Numbered from the stretch's first letter, positions 33,405-43,235 are shown. The stretch: 64,000 nucleotides of DNA from Sphingobacterium sp. UT-1RO-CII-1 (GCF_026711005.1 NZ_JAPPVJ010000002.1:558001-622000), one strand, 5' to 3'. Program-made: numbers and translations. The notes: generated by a model not told the origin, from the sequence alone.

Positions 33405-33474
33405 GGTGAAGCCCTTCTTCTATCTTCTTAAGTTGCAGCTGACGGGGCCTTTTTAACCCTGATGAGGTAATTGC
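33405..33474. repeat. dispersed ~72-bp repeat, copy 2
   Basis: It matches 28408-28480 with a 2-bp gap and scattered substitutions. This copy lies between the ImmA-type gene and a winged-helix fragment. Confidence 0.8.
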
Positions 33475-33497
33475 ACGACCTAACTATTTTAAAAAGC

Positions 33498-33752
33498 TTA
33501 TTTTCGATCAATTATTTGCCAATAACCTCCCAATCTTGATCCTCTACGAATGATGAGGCCTGATTCTTTCAATTTTGCAATATGATTTTCAATTGTCCGT
33601 GACGTTTTTCCAATCATTTCGGAAAGCTGTTTCGCAGAGTATGCAGGATATTCTCTAATAAATCTGAATATTTCAAACACTTCTCTCGACAAGTCGTCCT
33701 GAAGCGCTTCCGAAATCATTCCGAAGTCTTTCCGAAATCCTTCCGAAAAGCG
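33498..33752 (-). pseudogene. winged-helix C-terminal fragment of an ATP-binding regulator-type protein
   Basis: The 84-codon frame opens after a stop at 33753-33755 and has an internal ATG at 33719. It encodes RFSEGFRKDFGMISEALQ, then EVFEIFRFIREYPAYSAKQL and GKTSRTIENHIAKLKESGLI, a winged-helix domain ending SRLGGYWQI. This is how Bacteroidota ATP-binding (AlbA_2-type) regulators end, so the first several hundred residues are missing. The N-terminal linker is made of the 11-bp TTCCGAA repeat. Confidence 0.75.
33708..33747. repeat. four-unit 11-bp array with TTCCGAA core
   Basis: TTCCGAA lies at 33708, 33719, 33730 and 33741, exactly 11 bp apart. Weaker versions continue in phase into the winged-helix coding part. 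It is the third place in the window with this period. Confidence 0.85.
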
Positions 33753-33766
33753 TTATCAAAATATGG

Positions 33767-34003
33767 TTGACCAAAAATAGCGATAACTTTTCATTACCTA
33801 TCTATATCGACAAGGAGATACTAATAAATCAACAAGAGGAAGTGCAAATAATTCGTTGTGATTGTCAGTATAGATATCTACAGAACGGTGGCGAAAAACA
33901 TTTTTTTCACCATATTTACTCAGTTAGTATGGATGTCGTTATTCTATTCTCTGATAAAACTCTCTGCATCGAAGTGGTAGACGGCCAGAACCAACAGTTT
34001 TAA
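33767..34003 (+). CDS. doubtful 78-codon frame
   Basis: The frame starts with TTG and has protein-like composition (SLPIYIDKEILINQQEEVQI, CIEVVDGQNQQF), but it shows no known domain and lies between two degraded winged-helix genes. It may be part of another decayed gene. Confidence 0.2.
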   Translation: MTKNSDNFSLPIYIDKEILINQQEEVQIIRCDCQYRYLQNGGEKHFFHHIYSVSMDVVILFSDKTLCIEVVDGQNQQF

Positions 34004-34049
34004 GATGCCACACCTCGGCTCTCGATGAAATAGTATGCTGGAAGTAAGA

Positions 34050-34313
34050 TTAACTTAATAATTCCCAATAGCCTGATCTATCACTCCCAACACGCCTTAT
34101 AATATTATCTTCTCTTAAACCTCGTATATGTTTATCAATAGGTGTCGTACTGATTCCAATATTTTCTGACATTGCTTTCTTTGATATCTATGGGTTCGCT
34201 TCTATCAACCTTATTATTTCCTGCTGACTTTGTACCAACCCACCTACCAACCCACCTACCAACCTTGTTATGACTTCTTTGATTGTTTTCTTAGCGCAAC
34301 CATGACTTGACAT
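34050..34313 (-). pseudogene. second winged-helix C-terminal fragment with internal stop
   Basis: From ATG 34313 the frame reads CAKKTIKEVITRLVGGLVGG, LVQSQQEIIRLIEANP, then a TAG stop and ISKKAMSENIGISTTPIDKH, IRGLREDNIIRRVGSDRSGY and WELLS. The second half is a winged helix that ends like the fragment at 33498. The LVGG duplication comes from a 12-bp DNA repeat (34238-34264). The stop within the winged helix and the missing N-terminal ATPase part mark it as a relic. Confidence 0.75.
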
Positions 34314-34336
34314 AGAACAAAAGCACCCATAAAAAA

Positions 34337-34360
34337 AGCCATTCAATAAACTGAATGGCT
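34337..34360 (-). terminator. terminator of the Rpn gene
   Basis: AGCCATTCA (34337-34345) and TGAATGGCT (34352-34360) form a perfect 9-bp stem. On the minus strand it is followed by a T-run (complement of 34330-34336), as expected for an intrinsic terminator behind the gene ending at 34390. Confidence 0.85.
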
Positions 34361-34389
34361 ATATATATTTTTAGCAGATGCTATGTTGC

Positions 34390-35403
34390 TTAAAGCTTTT
34401 CGATCTCTTCGACTGTCAGTTTAGTGAATTTCACAATCTGCTCGATGGTTAACCCATCTTTCTTCATAGCCTTGGCGGTCTCAATCGCATTTTTACGTGC
34501 GCCTTCAGCTAAACCCTCAGCTTTGCCTTCAGCTAAACCCTCAGCTTTGCCTTCAGCCAAACCTTTAGCCAGCCCCTCAGCCTTCCCTTTAGCCAGCCCC
34601 TCAGCCTTGCCTACAGCTAGACCTGCAGCATGGCCTGAGCGCAATGCGGAGTTATAAACGCTTTCTGCGTCCCGTCTTTGTTTTAAACTTGCTTCGTATG
34701 ACATTAGATCCTCCTCTTTTAATCGTCCTACTTCTCCTATAGCAAACATACGATCAAATATCCGTTTATCCAAAAAAGACGGCAATTTATCCATGGTACT
34801 CAAGTGTTTAAGAAGATAGAGCCATTGATCCATTATGGTCTCGAGTTCTTCTGGCCTTTTATTGAAAACAGGGAGAGAGACCAACTTGTAGCCCAATTTG
34901 TCATAAAAAACCTCATGCGTATGTTTATCACATAAGGCGACATCATAGAAATACGGGCGGTCTGTTTTTCGGGATAGCGCTGTACCCTCGCCTTTATCCA
35001 TATTGAACTCTAAAATACCAACGAAATAAACTTCTGGAAGGCAGTAGTCATTGCCTTTTTTACCCCTAGCCAATTGTTTATTAATCAGACGTGAGGTATA
35101 AAATACAGCACGATCCTTAAAAAACTCTTGAAACAACTGCTGGAACTCGACTATAAAAACCTCGCCATCACTACCCACACAGTGTAGGTCAAAAACAACG
35201 CGGCGCATATCTTGCTGATCGCCATCATGCTCGACAGTTTTATACTTTAGATCGGCAATTACCTTCTCGCCTTCAAATAGACTATTAAGAAATTCGATCA
35301 GAAGGATCTTATTTTCTTCACGTCCAAAATAAAATTTGATACCAAAATCGGTTCTTGGATCAACATACTTACCTAAGTGCTTTTTTAATTTACCCATAAT
35401 CAT
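34390..35403 (-). CDS. Rpn-family PD-(D/E)XK nuclease/transposase-like protein
   Basis: The 337-residue protein begins KYVDPRTDFGIKFYFGREENKILLIEFLNSLF, the usual start of this family, with RRVVFDLHCVGSDGEVFIVEFQ at about 67-89 giving the Asp and E-x-Q of the nuclease site. RAVFYTSRLINKQ and LPEVYFVGILEFNM are further family motifs. A run of GKAEGLAEG/GLAKG repeats (about 270-310) precedes a C-terminal DGLTIEQIVKFTKLTVEEIEKL. Its repeat linker is of the same type as in the other Rpn gene but the core is a different subfamily. Confidence 0.9.
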   Translation of the reverse strand: MIMGKLKKHLGKYVDPRTDFGIKFYFGREENKILLIEFLNSLFEGEKVIADLKYKTVEHDGDQQDMRRVVFDLHCVGSDGEVFIVEFQQLFQEFFKDRAVFYTSRLINKQLARGKKGNDYCLPEVYFVGILEFNMDKGEGTALSRKTDRPYFYDVALCDKHTHEVFYDKLGYKLVSLPVFNKRPEELETIMDQWLYLLKHLSTMDKLPSFLDKRIFDRMFAIGEVGRLKEEDLMSYEASLKQRRDAESVYNSALRSGHAAGLAVGKAEGLAKGKAEGLAKGLAEGKAEGLAEGKAEGLAEGARKNAIETAKAMKKDGLTIEQIVKFTKLTVEEIEKL

Positions 35404-35602
35404 TATTTATTTGGTTATTAAGCAAATATAATAATTTAAAAACTAAAAAGCTAAAATAATTAGCATTAAATCATAAATATATATATATATTTAAAGGATG
35501 AAAACAACGAACTGGCCACACTTCCAAGGATAAAGCTCTCTGCCCACACCTTACTAAGCATAATAAAGTGAATGAAAAACAGAGCCTACACAGAAGGGCA
35601 TA

Positions 35603-35648
35603 AAAAAACTGTGTCCAATATAAATTATCATATCAGACACAGTTTTTT
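35603..35648. terminator. bidirectional terminator upstream of the CDGSH gene end
   Basis: AAAAAACTGTGTC (35603-35615) and GACACAGTTTTTT (35636-35648) form a perfect 13-bp stem with T-runs on both strands. It serves the CDGSH gene, which ends at 35694 on the minus strand. Confidence 0.85.
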
Positions 35649-35693
35649 AAAATCTAGTTGGTCATCAGCGCAGACGACACAAGACAAAATTAT

Positions 35694-35918
35694 CTATACC
35701 TTTTTGGGAGGAAGATCAAAAGCTACGGCTTCGTGTTCGAAATGCCCATTGTGAGCTCCGTCGCAGAAAGGTTTGTTTTTGGATAATCCGCAACGACAGA
35801 TAGAAAGTACTGTTCTGCCCTGAAGGCCGTATGCATTACCGTTTCTATCAAGAATTTCAAAATCTCCCTCGATCTTTACTGACCCGTTATTATTAATAGT
35901 AAGTTTCGTTTTCGACAT
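35694..35918 (-). CDS. CDGSH iron-sulfur domain protein
   Basis: The 74-residue protein holds one CDGSH motif: CRCGLSKNKPFCDGAHNGHF (about 42-61), in which three Cys and one His bind a 2Fe-2S cluster. There is no signal peptide, so it is cytoplasmic. The N-terminal strand part (LTINNNGSVKIEGDFEILD) is usual for short bacterial members, which are thought to act in redox or iron handling. It stands alone with its own terminator. Confidence 0.92.
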   Translation of the reverse strand: MSKTKLTINNNGSVKIEGDFEILDRNGNAYGLQGRTVLSICRCGLSKNKPFCDGAHNGHFEHEAVAFDLPPKKV

Positions 35919-35989
35919 AATAGTAAATAAAAAATATTTACTACAAGAATAACCAAAATGAATTGATAAAGCAGCATTGTTTTCCTAAT

Positions 35990-37903
35990 TTAGAAGCGTT
36001 CCATCCACTCCCACACACTATGGTATTGGTCGAGGGAAGTAACATAATCTAAAAAGCCTTTGTAAAAATCATGCTCTCCGATGGTTGCGCTATCGCCGAT
36101 AACGATAAGTTTTTTCTTCGCTCTCGTCATGGCAACATTCATGCGTCGGATATCAGATAGAAAACCTATTTGCTGAATAGCATTGCTTCGTGTCAAAGAG
36201 ATATAAATAATGTCTTTCTCTTGCCCCTGAAAACTATCAATGGTATGGATCTGAATGGATGGACGAATGGAGGCTAGCAGATCGTCGGCAGCGATAATTT
36301 CTTTTAACAAAATAGACTGCTGACGATAAGGCGCTATAACACCAATAGTTGGAAAATCAGACGCTGTATATTTTTTGGACAGACCGGTAACCGTTTCCAG
36401 AAGATGACGGTAGACAAATAAAGCCTCTTCTTGATTTGAAATTGCACTATCTTCAATCGTTTCTTCGTAGCCCGCCCCAGCTGTATCTATAAAAACAAGG
36501 GGCTTGTCGTCATCAATCAAATGCCAATCGGCGACGGTTTCAGCAGCGGTTAACCTGCCTTCGTACAACATCTTAGACGGATAGTGCATGATCTGCTGGT
36601 GCATACGGTATTGAACATCCAATAAGAAGACAGACGCAGCAAATCGATGGAACATTTTCTCAAACAGGGTGATGTACAAACCTTCCCCCGGCTGGAGCGA
36701 TGACTTGACTGTTGGAGGCAACTGGCAATGATCACCGGCCATGATAACCCGATTGGATTTCAGTATCGGAATCCAGCAGGCAGGTTCCAAGGCCTGTCCG
36801 GCCTCGTCAATAACAAGGGTATGAAAGTTTCTTTCCCGTATACTGGGATGGTTGGCACCTACTAAGGTTGTCGTTATCACCTCGGCATTATCCAAAATAG
36901 CAGCACTGATATAATCTTGAACCGCATCGATCTCTTTTCGGATTTTATGGGCCTCGGCAAAAAGTGCCTTGCGCTGTTCACGTTCAGACCTACCAAAGCT
37001 CCGTTTATACTTATGCGCCATATCTAGGTATGCTCTTGCCTGTTTTTCGAGCGTTTTGCGCTCTTTATTGGCCTGATGCGCATCAATACGGGCGTCTAAT
37101 GTTAATTGCTGCAGATGATCAGATACGCGTACCGGATTGCCTATACGCACGACTTCGACCCCGACGTGGGCTAAACGTTCGGACAGCAAATCAACCGCTG
37201 TGTTGCTGGGCGCGACAACCAGAATTTGTTTTTTATTTTTTGCTAACAGTGCTTTGATACCCTCAATGAGGGTAGTAGTTTTTCCTGTACCCGGCGGACC
37301 GTGCAGGATGGTCAAAGGCTGATCAGCAAGCATGGCCGAAATGGCTAAATTTTGACTTTGATTGAGTTTGGGGTTATGATAGTGGTTTTCTTTTTCATGC
37401 GCTGCTTCCCATGATTCTTGACCAACTAACTGCGCTACAATATTACCGGGCTTAGCATGGGCTATTTGTGACTTGGCTTCTTCTAGGGCTACAAACATTT
37501 CGCGGTAGGAATACTCATCAAATAAAAGGTCAACCCCTAGTTTGCCTCTACGTGACCAATCGGGCAATTCGTCTTCCCGGATAGAGATGCGCATGCTATC
37601 ACGCCCGACATAGCTTATTACGCCTTCTATACGATCGGTCTGGGGATCGTAATTAGAGAATAAAGCGACGGGCATTCCGAAGCGGAATTTGTGTCCTTCC
37701 TCTAAAAAATTGGTCTTCTGAATGGTAATACTTAGATAATCGCCTCGCCCTAATTCGGTATTGGTAATGGAAATAGGAAACCAGCTCACGCCCTGCAGCC
37801 GACGCTCTTGTAAAGTGCTATGTAGTAGTAATTTTTCATGCTGAGCAAAATCATAGTCTTTTTCTTCTTTTAAAAGAGTGATTTGCTGATCAAAATAATT
37901 CAT
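35990..37903 (-). CDS. superfamily 1B helicase of the UPF1/IGHMBP2 type
   Basis: The 637 residues have an N-terminal beta-barrel-like region (about 30-130), Walker A LTILHGPPGTGKTTTL (about 197-212), motif II TLVIDEAGQALEPA, motif III IMAGDHCQLPPTV, and the C-terminal motifs VFLLDVQYRMHQQIM, IGVIAPYRQQ, IHTIDSFQGQEKDIIYISLTRSN and RRMNVAMTRAKKKLIVIGD. This order is that of UPF1-like 5'-3' helicases. The natural role in bacteria is not established. It ends just 71 bp beyond the CDGSH gene on the same strand. Confidence 0.93.
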   Translation of the reverse strand: MNYFDQQITLLKEEKDYDFAQHEKLLLHSTLQERRLQGVSWFPISITNTELGRGDYLSITIQKTNFLEEGHKFRFGMPVALFSNYDPQTDRIEGVISYVGRDSMRISIREDELPDWSRRGKLGVDLLFDEYSYREMFVALEEAKSQIAHAKPGNIVAQLVGQESWEAAHEKENHYHNPKLNQSQNLAISAMLADQPLTILHGPPGTGKTTTLIEGIKALLAKNKKQILVVAPSNTAVDLLSERLAHVGVEVVRIGNPVRVSDHLQQLTLDARIDAHQANKERKTLEKQARAYLDMAHKYKRSFGRSEREQRKALFAEAHKIRKEIDAVQDYISAAILDNAEVITTTLVGANHPSIRERNFHTLVIDEAGQALEPACWIPILKSNRVIMAGDHCQLPPTVKSSLQPGEGLYITLFEKMFHRFAASVFLLDVQYRMHQQIMHYPSKMLYEGRLTAAETVADWHLIDDDKPLVFIDTAGAGYEETIEDSAISNQEEALFVYRHLLETVTGLSKKYTASDFPTIGVIAPYRQQSILLKEIIAADDLLASIRPSIQIHTIDSFQGQEKDIIYISLTRSNAIQQIGFLSDIRRMNVAMTRAKKKLIVIGDSATIGEHDFYKGFLDYVTSLDQYHSVWEWMERF

Positions 37904-38172
37904 AGTACAAAGAAATAGCTTTTTTATAGATTTTTATGATTTAAAATATTTTTGAAGGCGCAAAATAATGTGGTGTTAACCCTACCCCATTGTTTTCTTT
38001 TTGATTTTACAAAATGCGTTATTAAATTCATTTCTATATGCTTTTGCATATAAAAGTGATATCCACTATAAAAAAAGTAGGCACTTTCTGTTTGCTTAAC
38101 TATTGGCAAATAGCAAACGCTTCATGTATATTTACCTTTTTATAAATAGAAGTACATTTATACAAAGCCAAA

Positions 38173-38997
38173 TTGAGAAAATCGATAGCCATAAAAAATA
38201 AGATAGAAATAACCGAACTTATTAAAGTTGCGCCCTTTAGAAAGAATGTACGAACGACTAAACCGCATACGCACAATAATTATTTTGAGATTATTTATCT
38301 ATCGAAAGGTAGCGGCACGCATGGCATCGATTATAATATATACCCGATAGAACCCCCTACTATATTTCTGGTGCGCAAGGAGCAGGTGCACCATTGGGAT
38401 ATCACGTCCGAACCTGAGGGGTATGTACTACTACTGAGAAGGGCTTTTCTTGAAAAAACACTAGACAATGAGTTGAAAAAGCTCTTTTCCAGTTTAAGTG
38501 CATTGAACTATTTGCAGCTAAAAGAGGTGGATAGCATAGAGACACTCTTTCGATTGCTGGTGGATGAGCAAGACTTTACAGTTGTTGAAGGTTTGTTAAA
38601 AGCACTCTTGGCGAAGATAAACAAAGTGATACCTCCGCTTGCTATACCCGACAAACAGCAGGAGAACTTAAGTGTGCAATTCAAAGATCTACTGAACCAA
38701 CCAGACGATCTGATAAATAGTGTAGCCTATTATGCTGAAAAACTAAATACTACACCCCAAAACCTAAATGCATATTGTAGGAAAGACTATAAGAAGTCGG
38801 CCTCGATGTTAATTTCTGAACATATGATCAGTGAAGCAAAAAGATTGTTGATATATACAGATAACAACATTACACAGATAGCTTACAATCTGAAATTTAA
38901 CGATACTTCTCATTTTGTGAAGTATTTCAAACGCTATGTAGGCACCACACCCCAAGCTTTTCGGAACAACAGTATAAACCACAATAATTTCAAATAG
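38173..38997 (+). CDS. AraC-family transcription regulator
   Basis: The frame begins at TTG 38173. Residues about 30-90 form a cupin-like sensor (THNNYFEIIYLSKGSGTHGIDYNIYPIEPPTIFLVRKEQVHHW), and the last 100 residues carry two helix-turn-helix motifs, ending ITQIAYNLKFNDTSHFVKYFKRYVGTTPQAFR. Its position directly upstream of the broken TonB-dependent receptor gene suggests that it controlled that receptor. GTTTGCT and AGCAAAC form an inverted repeat in the region upstream. Confidence 0.9.
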   Translation: MRKSIAIKNKIEITELIKVAPFRKNVRTTKPHTHNNYFEIIYLSKGSGTHGIDYNIYPIEPPTIFLVRKEQVHHWDITSEPEGYVLLLRRAFLEKTLDNELKKLFSSLSALNYLQLKEVDSIETLFRLLVDEQDFTVVEGLLKALLAKINKVIPPLAIPDKQQENLSVQFKDLLNQPDDLINSVAYYAEKLNTTPQNLNAYCRKDYKKSASMLISEHMISEAKRLLIYTDNNITQIAYNLKFNDTSHFVKYFKRYVGTTPQAFRNNSINHNNFK

Positions 38998-39153
38998 ACC
39001 GTACAAGGCTGCTATTTTACTTGAAATTTGTATGGCACTATTTACTCGTAACAACGCTGGAACGGAAATGGGGACTTTTATGATGCGCTGTATTTCTTTG
39101 GCTTTGTTGCTTTTATAGTAGCTATAACACCAAACCGTTTTTTATTTTCTATT

Positions 39154-41539
39154 ATGCAATATGCAAAGATCTTAACCCACTCTTGTTGGTGGAGTTTTAT
39201 GTTTTTTCTATGTACTACAACAGTACATGCGCAACAAACCGCAGCAATTAGCGGTAAGGTGATTGACGCCAACAATGAAGCCCCCATAGAATACAGTTCA
39301 GTAGCCTTGTATGCTAAAAAGGACTCATCGCTGATTGCGGGCACCCTGACAGATAATAAAGGCCTATTTTCACTAAAAGATTTACCTTTCGGGAATTATT
39401 ATTTGACTGTACAGTTTATAGGCTACAGCAACAAAACGGTAAACAATATTGAACTCGACCGAACAGACAATAAAATAGACTTGACCGATATTGCTCTGAC
39501 TTTAAATACTGAAATGTTAGATGCCGTAGTGGTTGAAGCGACAGGCAGCGATATGAAACATAGCATAGATAAACAGATCTATAAGGCCGACCAGTTTATA
39601 GCAGCCAGCGGAGGATCGGCGATAGACGTTCTTAGAAATATGCCTTCCGTTTCTGTTAATGTGGATGGCGAAATATTAATGCGGGGAGCGGGAGGCTTTT
39701 TACTGCTCCTGGACGGCAGACCTGTGGCAGCGGATGCTACAGATTTTCTGAGCCAGTTGCCAGCCAATAGTATCGCAGATATAGAGATTATCACGTCGCC
39801 TTCGGCAAAATATGACCCGGACGGAAAATCGGGGATAATTAATGTGAAAACTAAAAAAGGTAAGGGAGATGCAGCATATCTTCAGGTAAATGCCTTACTG
39901 GGCGCACCAAGTATAGAGACTTTTGGGAATGAAAAAACTGCCCGACGCTTTGGAGGCGATTTCATATCGAATATCAGAAAAGGAAAATGGGATATTTCGC
40001 TAGGCGGAGATTATAAACGAAATGATAATACGGGTTATAGAGATGGAATAGTACGCACGATTATAGACGGGGTGCAAACAAAATCGCCTTCGTTGGGTGA
40101 ACGGAGCTACCGCCGAGAAGCATACTCGGGGAGAGCGGCAATGACCTATGCGATAAACGAGTGGAACAGCCTGTCGGCATCGGTGTATGGTGGAAAAAAA
40201 TCGGAATGGAGAACAGCGGACCTTTTGTATGAAAAAATACAAACTAGGCAAGGTGAAGACATACCTTTCGCTAGCTCGTCTTATTTTAACAAGAATATGC
40301 GTGAACGGCGAGGTGATTTCTTTATTAGCAGTTTAGATTATCAACATATTTTTGCAAATAAATCATCGCTCCAAGCTTCGGCTTTATACGAGCGCACAGA
40401 GTTGGGAGGCCCGACAGATAACCTTAATGTGAATCCAACAGATCATAACGATGTCTATGAGCAGCATATAATGGAGGTATTTAAAACATATTGGAGAGTT
40501 TGCTTATAATGAGCGGATAATCGGGACTGATGATTTTGTACAGCGACCGGAGTATGGCGGAGACATTGACCTAACGCGAAAGATTCACTCTGTTTTTACA
40601 CAGTACAATAAAACAGGAGAAAAATTAAGCTATAGCGCCGGACTGCGGTTAGAGCATACAGATAGGTTATTGGAGGAAGCCAAGGGAGATAATTATGCTT
40701 ACAAGCAGTGGGATTTGTTTCCAACATTCTCCGCTTTATATAAAGCTGAGAATGGCTACGAATGGAAAGCTGCATACAGTAGGCGTATAGAAAGAACGAA
40801 AACAAGTATGATGAATCCGTTTATGGCGAGGCGACACTCGGAAGTATTGGAGGAAGGTGACACAGAGCTGCGCCCCGAGTTTATAGATGCAGTGGAAGTG
40901 GGTTTTGTGAAGAGCTTCGGCAAAAACTCGCTGTTTGCAAATGCTTTTTATAGGCATACTGCAAACCCTATCAGCCGGGTGAACAGTGTATATAATGATA
41001 TTATTCTGTATCGAACTTACACGAACGCTAAGGCTTCGGATGCCTATGGTTTAGAAGCAGGATTGGACCTAAACCCTGTAAAATGGTGGAAATTATACTT
41101 TGGAGGAACGCTTTATCAATATGCTGTGAAGGGCAATATATTTGATGAAGAGCTAAAAGGAAATAGCCTGAATTATTCATTTAATATCAATACGCATTTT
41201 AAAATAACGCCTACATGGACTACCGAGCTGAATTTCAACTACCTCTCGCGGACAGAAACCGTCCAGGGAGAAGACACCCAATTATTTGTTCCTAATCTAA
41301 GCGTGAGGAAATCTGTTTTCAACAACAGAGGGGCGTTTACCTTGCAATGGGCCAGTATAAGCATGGGCTTATGGGATGCTAACCAGCAGCGATTAACGAC
41401 AAGAGGAAGGGATTTTTACGCGTCGACAAATTATATTAATGAGGTTGATAAAATTTCTCTCAGTTTTAGTTATAAAATTAATGAACTGGGCAAGGTATTA
41501 AAGTTTAGTAAAAGTGAGTTTGGAGAGAAAGAGTTTTAA
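39154..41539 (+). pseudogene. TonB-dependent receptor, broken by frameshift and probable deletion
   Basis: The first frame (39154-40509) has a signal peptide (WWSFMFFLCTTTVHAQ), a carboxypeptidase-regulatory-like domain (AISGKVIDANNEAPIEYSSV), and a plug with GGSAIDVLRNMPSVSVNVDGEILMRG and ADIEIITSPSAKYDPDGKSGIINVKTKKG. The frame changes near 40485-40505, and the rest of the barrel (IGEFAYNERIIGTDDFVQ to KSEFGEKEF) is read in another frame to 41539. Relative to the usual barrel spacing some tens of residues seem absent at the junction, so a small deletion probably accompanied the shift. Intact members (about 800 residues) take up siderophores or other large ligands. Confidence 0.85.
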
Positions 41540-41625
41540 GACGTGCTACTAAAAGCATTCCCCTGTACCTTGCTAGCGGGATACAAGAGAATGTTGATGT
41601 TTATAAAAAATGGTCTTATTAAAAG

Positions 41626-42894
41626 CTAATAAGATACTACATAGTCTTTAGGGAAGGGATCGCCGTCAAACACCTTTTGAGATGTCCATTTTTCAGGTGC
41701 ACAAGTCCAAAAGTCATCCGTGGCGGGCAAACCTAAAGGTAGAAATGAGAGAGAGGCCATATATAGTGAACCTGCATTTGTATAAGAGTCGCCTAAATCC
41801 TGCTGGCGATCGCCGACATAACCTATATGTAGCCAACCCAAACTATCAAAAGGATCTTTTTTATAGGTGTGTTTCAACACGGCTGTCAGCCCAGCTCTGA
41901 CTTGGCCTTTAGAGATATCGGCAGGCAGTTTGCCATCAAGAGCAACAGATGCTAAAGATTGAAAGGCTGCATTCCGATAGGTGGACGACCTCCCGACGAC
42001 TAGCGGATACCCCTCAGGAGATATCATACGCTCGACATGGTGCGCATAGCGCTGCATACGCTTATAAGCTCTGTCGTACATTTCCTGGTATTCTGCCCCA
42101 GCGGTGATGTTGTGCTGTAAGACCTCTACCAACAAGGAGTGAATGACATAAGCATTGTAATGGTCGAAACTGAACCGAGCACCATCACTATACCAGCCGT
42201 CGCCAACATACCAGTCTTTGTCAAACCTGTGGACAGCATGATCTATGCGCTCGCGATCGCATTCCTCGCCTACGTAGTATAAAAATGTTTCGGTCATGGC
42301 TGCAAAAAGCAACCAGTTGCTCTCGTAGGGTTTCACTCTTCTGAGTAGCTTAAGCTCGGTGATAAGCTGTTCTTTTACAGTACTGGGCAAAGGATGCCAC
42401 AGGGCATCTGGAGCACGTAACAAGCCTTGCACGAGAAAAGCGGCATCGACTAAAGGCTGACTGGCTTTTCCGCGCCAAGCAAAGTAGTCTGGCGAATTTG
42501 GATCTACTCCGTGCTGGATGCCTAATAAAATCTGTTTCTTAAACTTTTTGCGTAGTTGCCCTTCCGTACTTTCATCGTCAGGTAAGGTTAGCCATGGTGC
42601 TATACCGGCAATCAAACGGCCAAATGCTTCCAGATAACCGACTGCCGCCCCCCTGCTATCGTAGGATGGGCTTAACGGCATAGGCATATTTTTCTGTAAC
42701 TCGCCCTTGCTGATATTCTCTAGGATGGGTGTAGCCATTTTAGAGAGTAGAGACACCCAATATTCACGGTCGGAAATACCGTTATGTTCTTTCTGTTCGG
42801 AAAGATGAACGGGAGACGCCTGCAAAATAGTAGGCGATAAGATCGTGCCGGTGGTGATAGATGCAATAGTTTTTAGTAGGGTTCTTCTTTTCAT
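41626..42894 (-). CDS. DUF2264 protein, exported
   Basis: Using ATG 42894 the protein starts MKRRTLLKTIASITTGTILS, which looks like a Tat-type or Sec signal with twin Arg. The mature part has YWVSLLSKMATPILENISKGELQ, SRGAAVGYLEAFGRLIAGIAPWL, NWLLFAAMTETFLYY and VGDGWYSDGARFSFDHYNAYVIH, all characteristic of the DUF2264 (alpha/alpha toroid) family. These proteins are found in polysaccharide-use loci and are thought to be lyases or hydrolases for glycans. A SusD scar lies just upstream, so the protein was probably part of a larger locus. An ATG at 42912 would add six residues. Confidence 0.88.
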   Translation of the reverse strand: MKRRTLLKTIASITTGTILSPTILQASPVHLSEQKEHNGISDREYWVSLLSKMATPILENISKGELQKNMPMPLSPSYDSRGAAVGYLEAFGRLIAGIAPWLTLPDDESTEGQLRKKFKKQILLGIQHGVDPNSPDYFAWRGKASQPLVDAAFLVQGLLRAPDALWHPLPSTVKEQLITELKLLRRVKPYESNWLLFAAMTETFLYYVGEECDRERIDHAVHRFDKDWYVGDGWYSDGARFSFDHYNAYVIHSLLVEVLQHNITAGAEYQEMYDRAYKRMQRYAHHVERMISPEGYPLVVGRSSTYRNAAFQSLASVALDGKLPADISKGQVRAGLTAVLKHTYKKDPFDSLGWLHIGYVGDRQQDLGDSYTNAGSLYMASLSFLPLGLPATDDFWTCAPEKWTSQKVFDGDPFPKDYVVSY

Positions 42895-43018
42895 AAGGTA
42901 TGCTGCTAACAATTATTAATAGAACACCGATTATATATTTTATAATCGGTGCTTTAAAATTACAATATTAAACGAAATAACAACTTTGCTATTATTGTTT
43001 AAAATCTTCTAATCATCC

Positions 43019-43110
43019 CAACCATTATTTTGGGTTAAATCGGTATTTCGTTCTCTTTCTGCCTGAGGAATAGACCAAGTATAAAGCCGTTCTCCTAACC
43101 ATTGATAAAT
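43019..43110 (-). pseudogene. C-terminal scar of a SusD gene
   Basis: A 29-codon frame bounded by stops reads IYQWLGERLYTWSIPQAERE and then RNTDLTQNNGWDD. SusD proteins normally end YLWPIPQ.E...N..LTQNPGW, so this is the very end of a SusD gene whose body has been deleted. It is directly upstream of the DUF2264 gene in the orientation expected for a SusC-SusD-DUF2264 operon. Confidence 0.85.
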
Positions 43111-43235
43111 TTACCATCAAAAACATAGACTCTATATCATCGATTTTTCTTTAACAATAAGGGATTGCATCAAAGATGCAAAAGGTATTTAAAGAGTGGT
43201 GCTCTTAATTATTCTTTACCAGAATAGTTTTTTTC

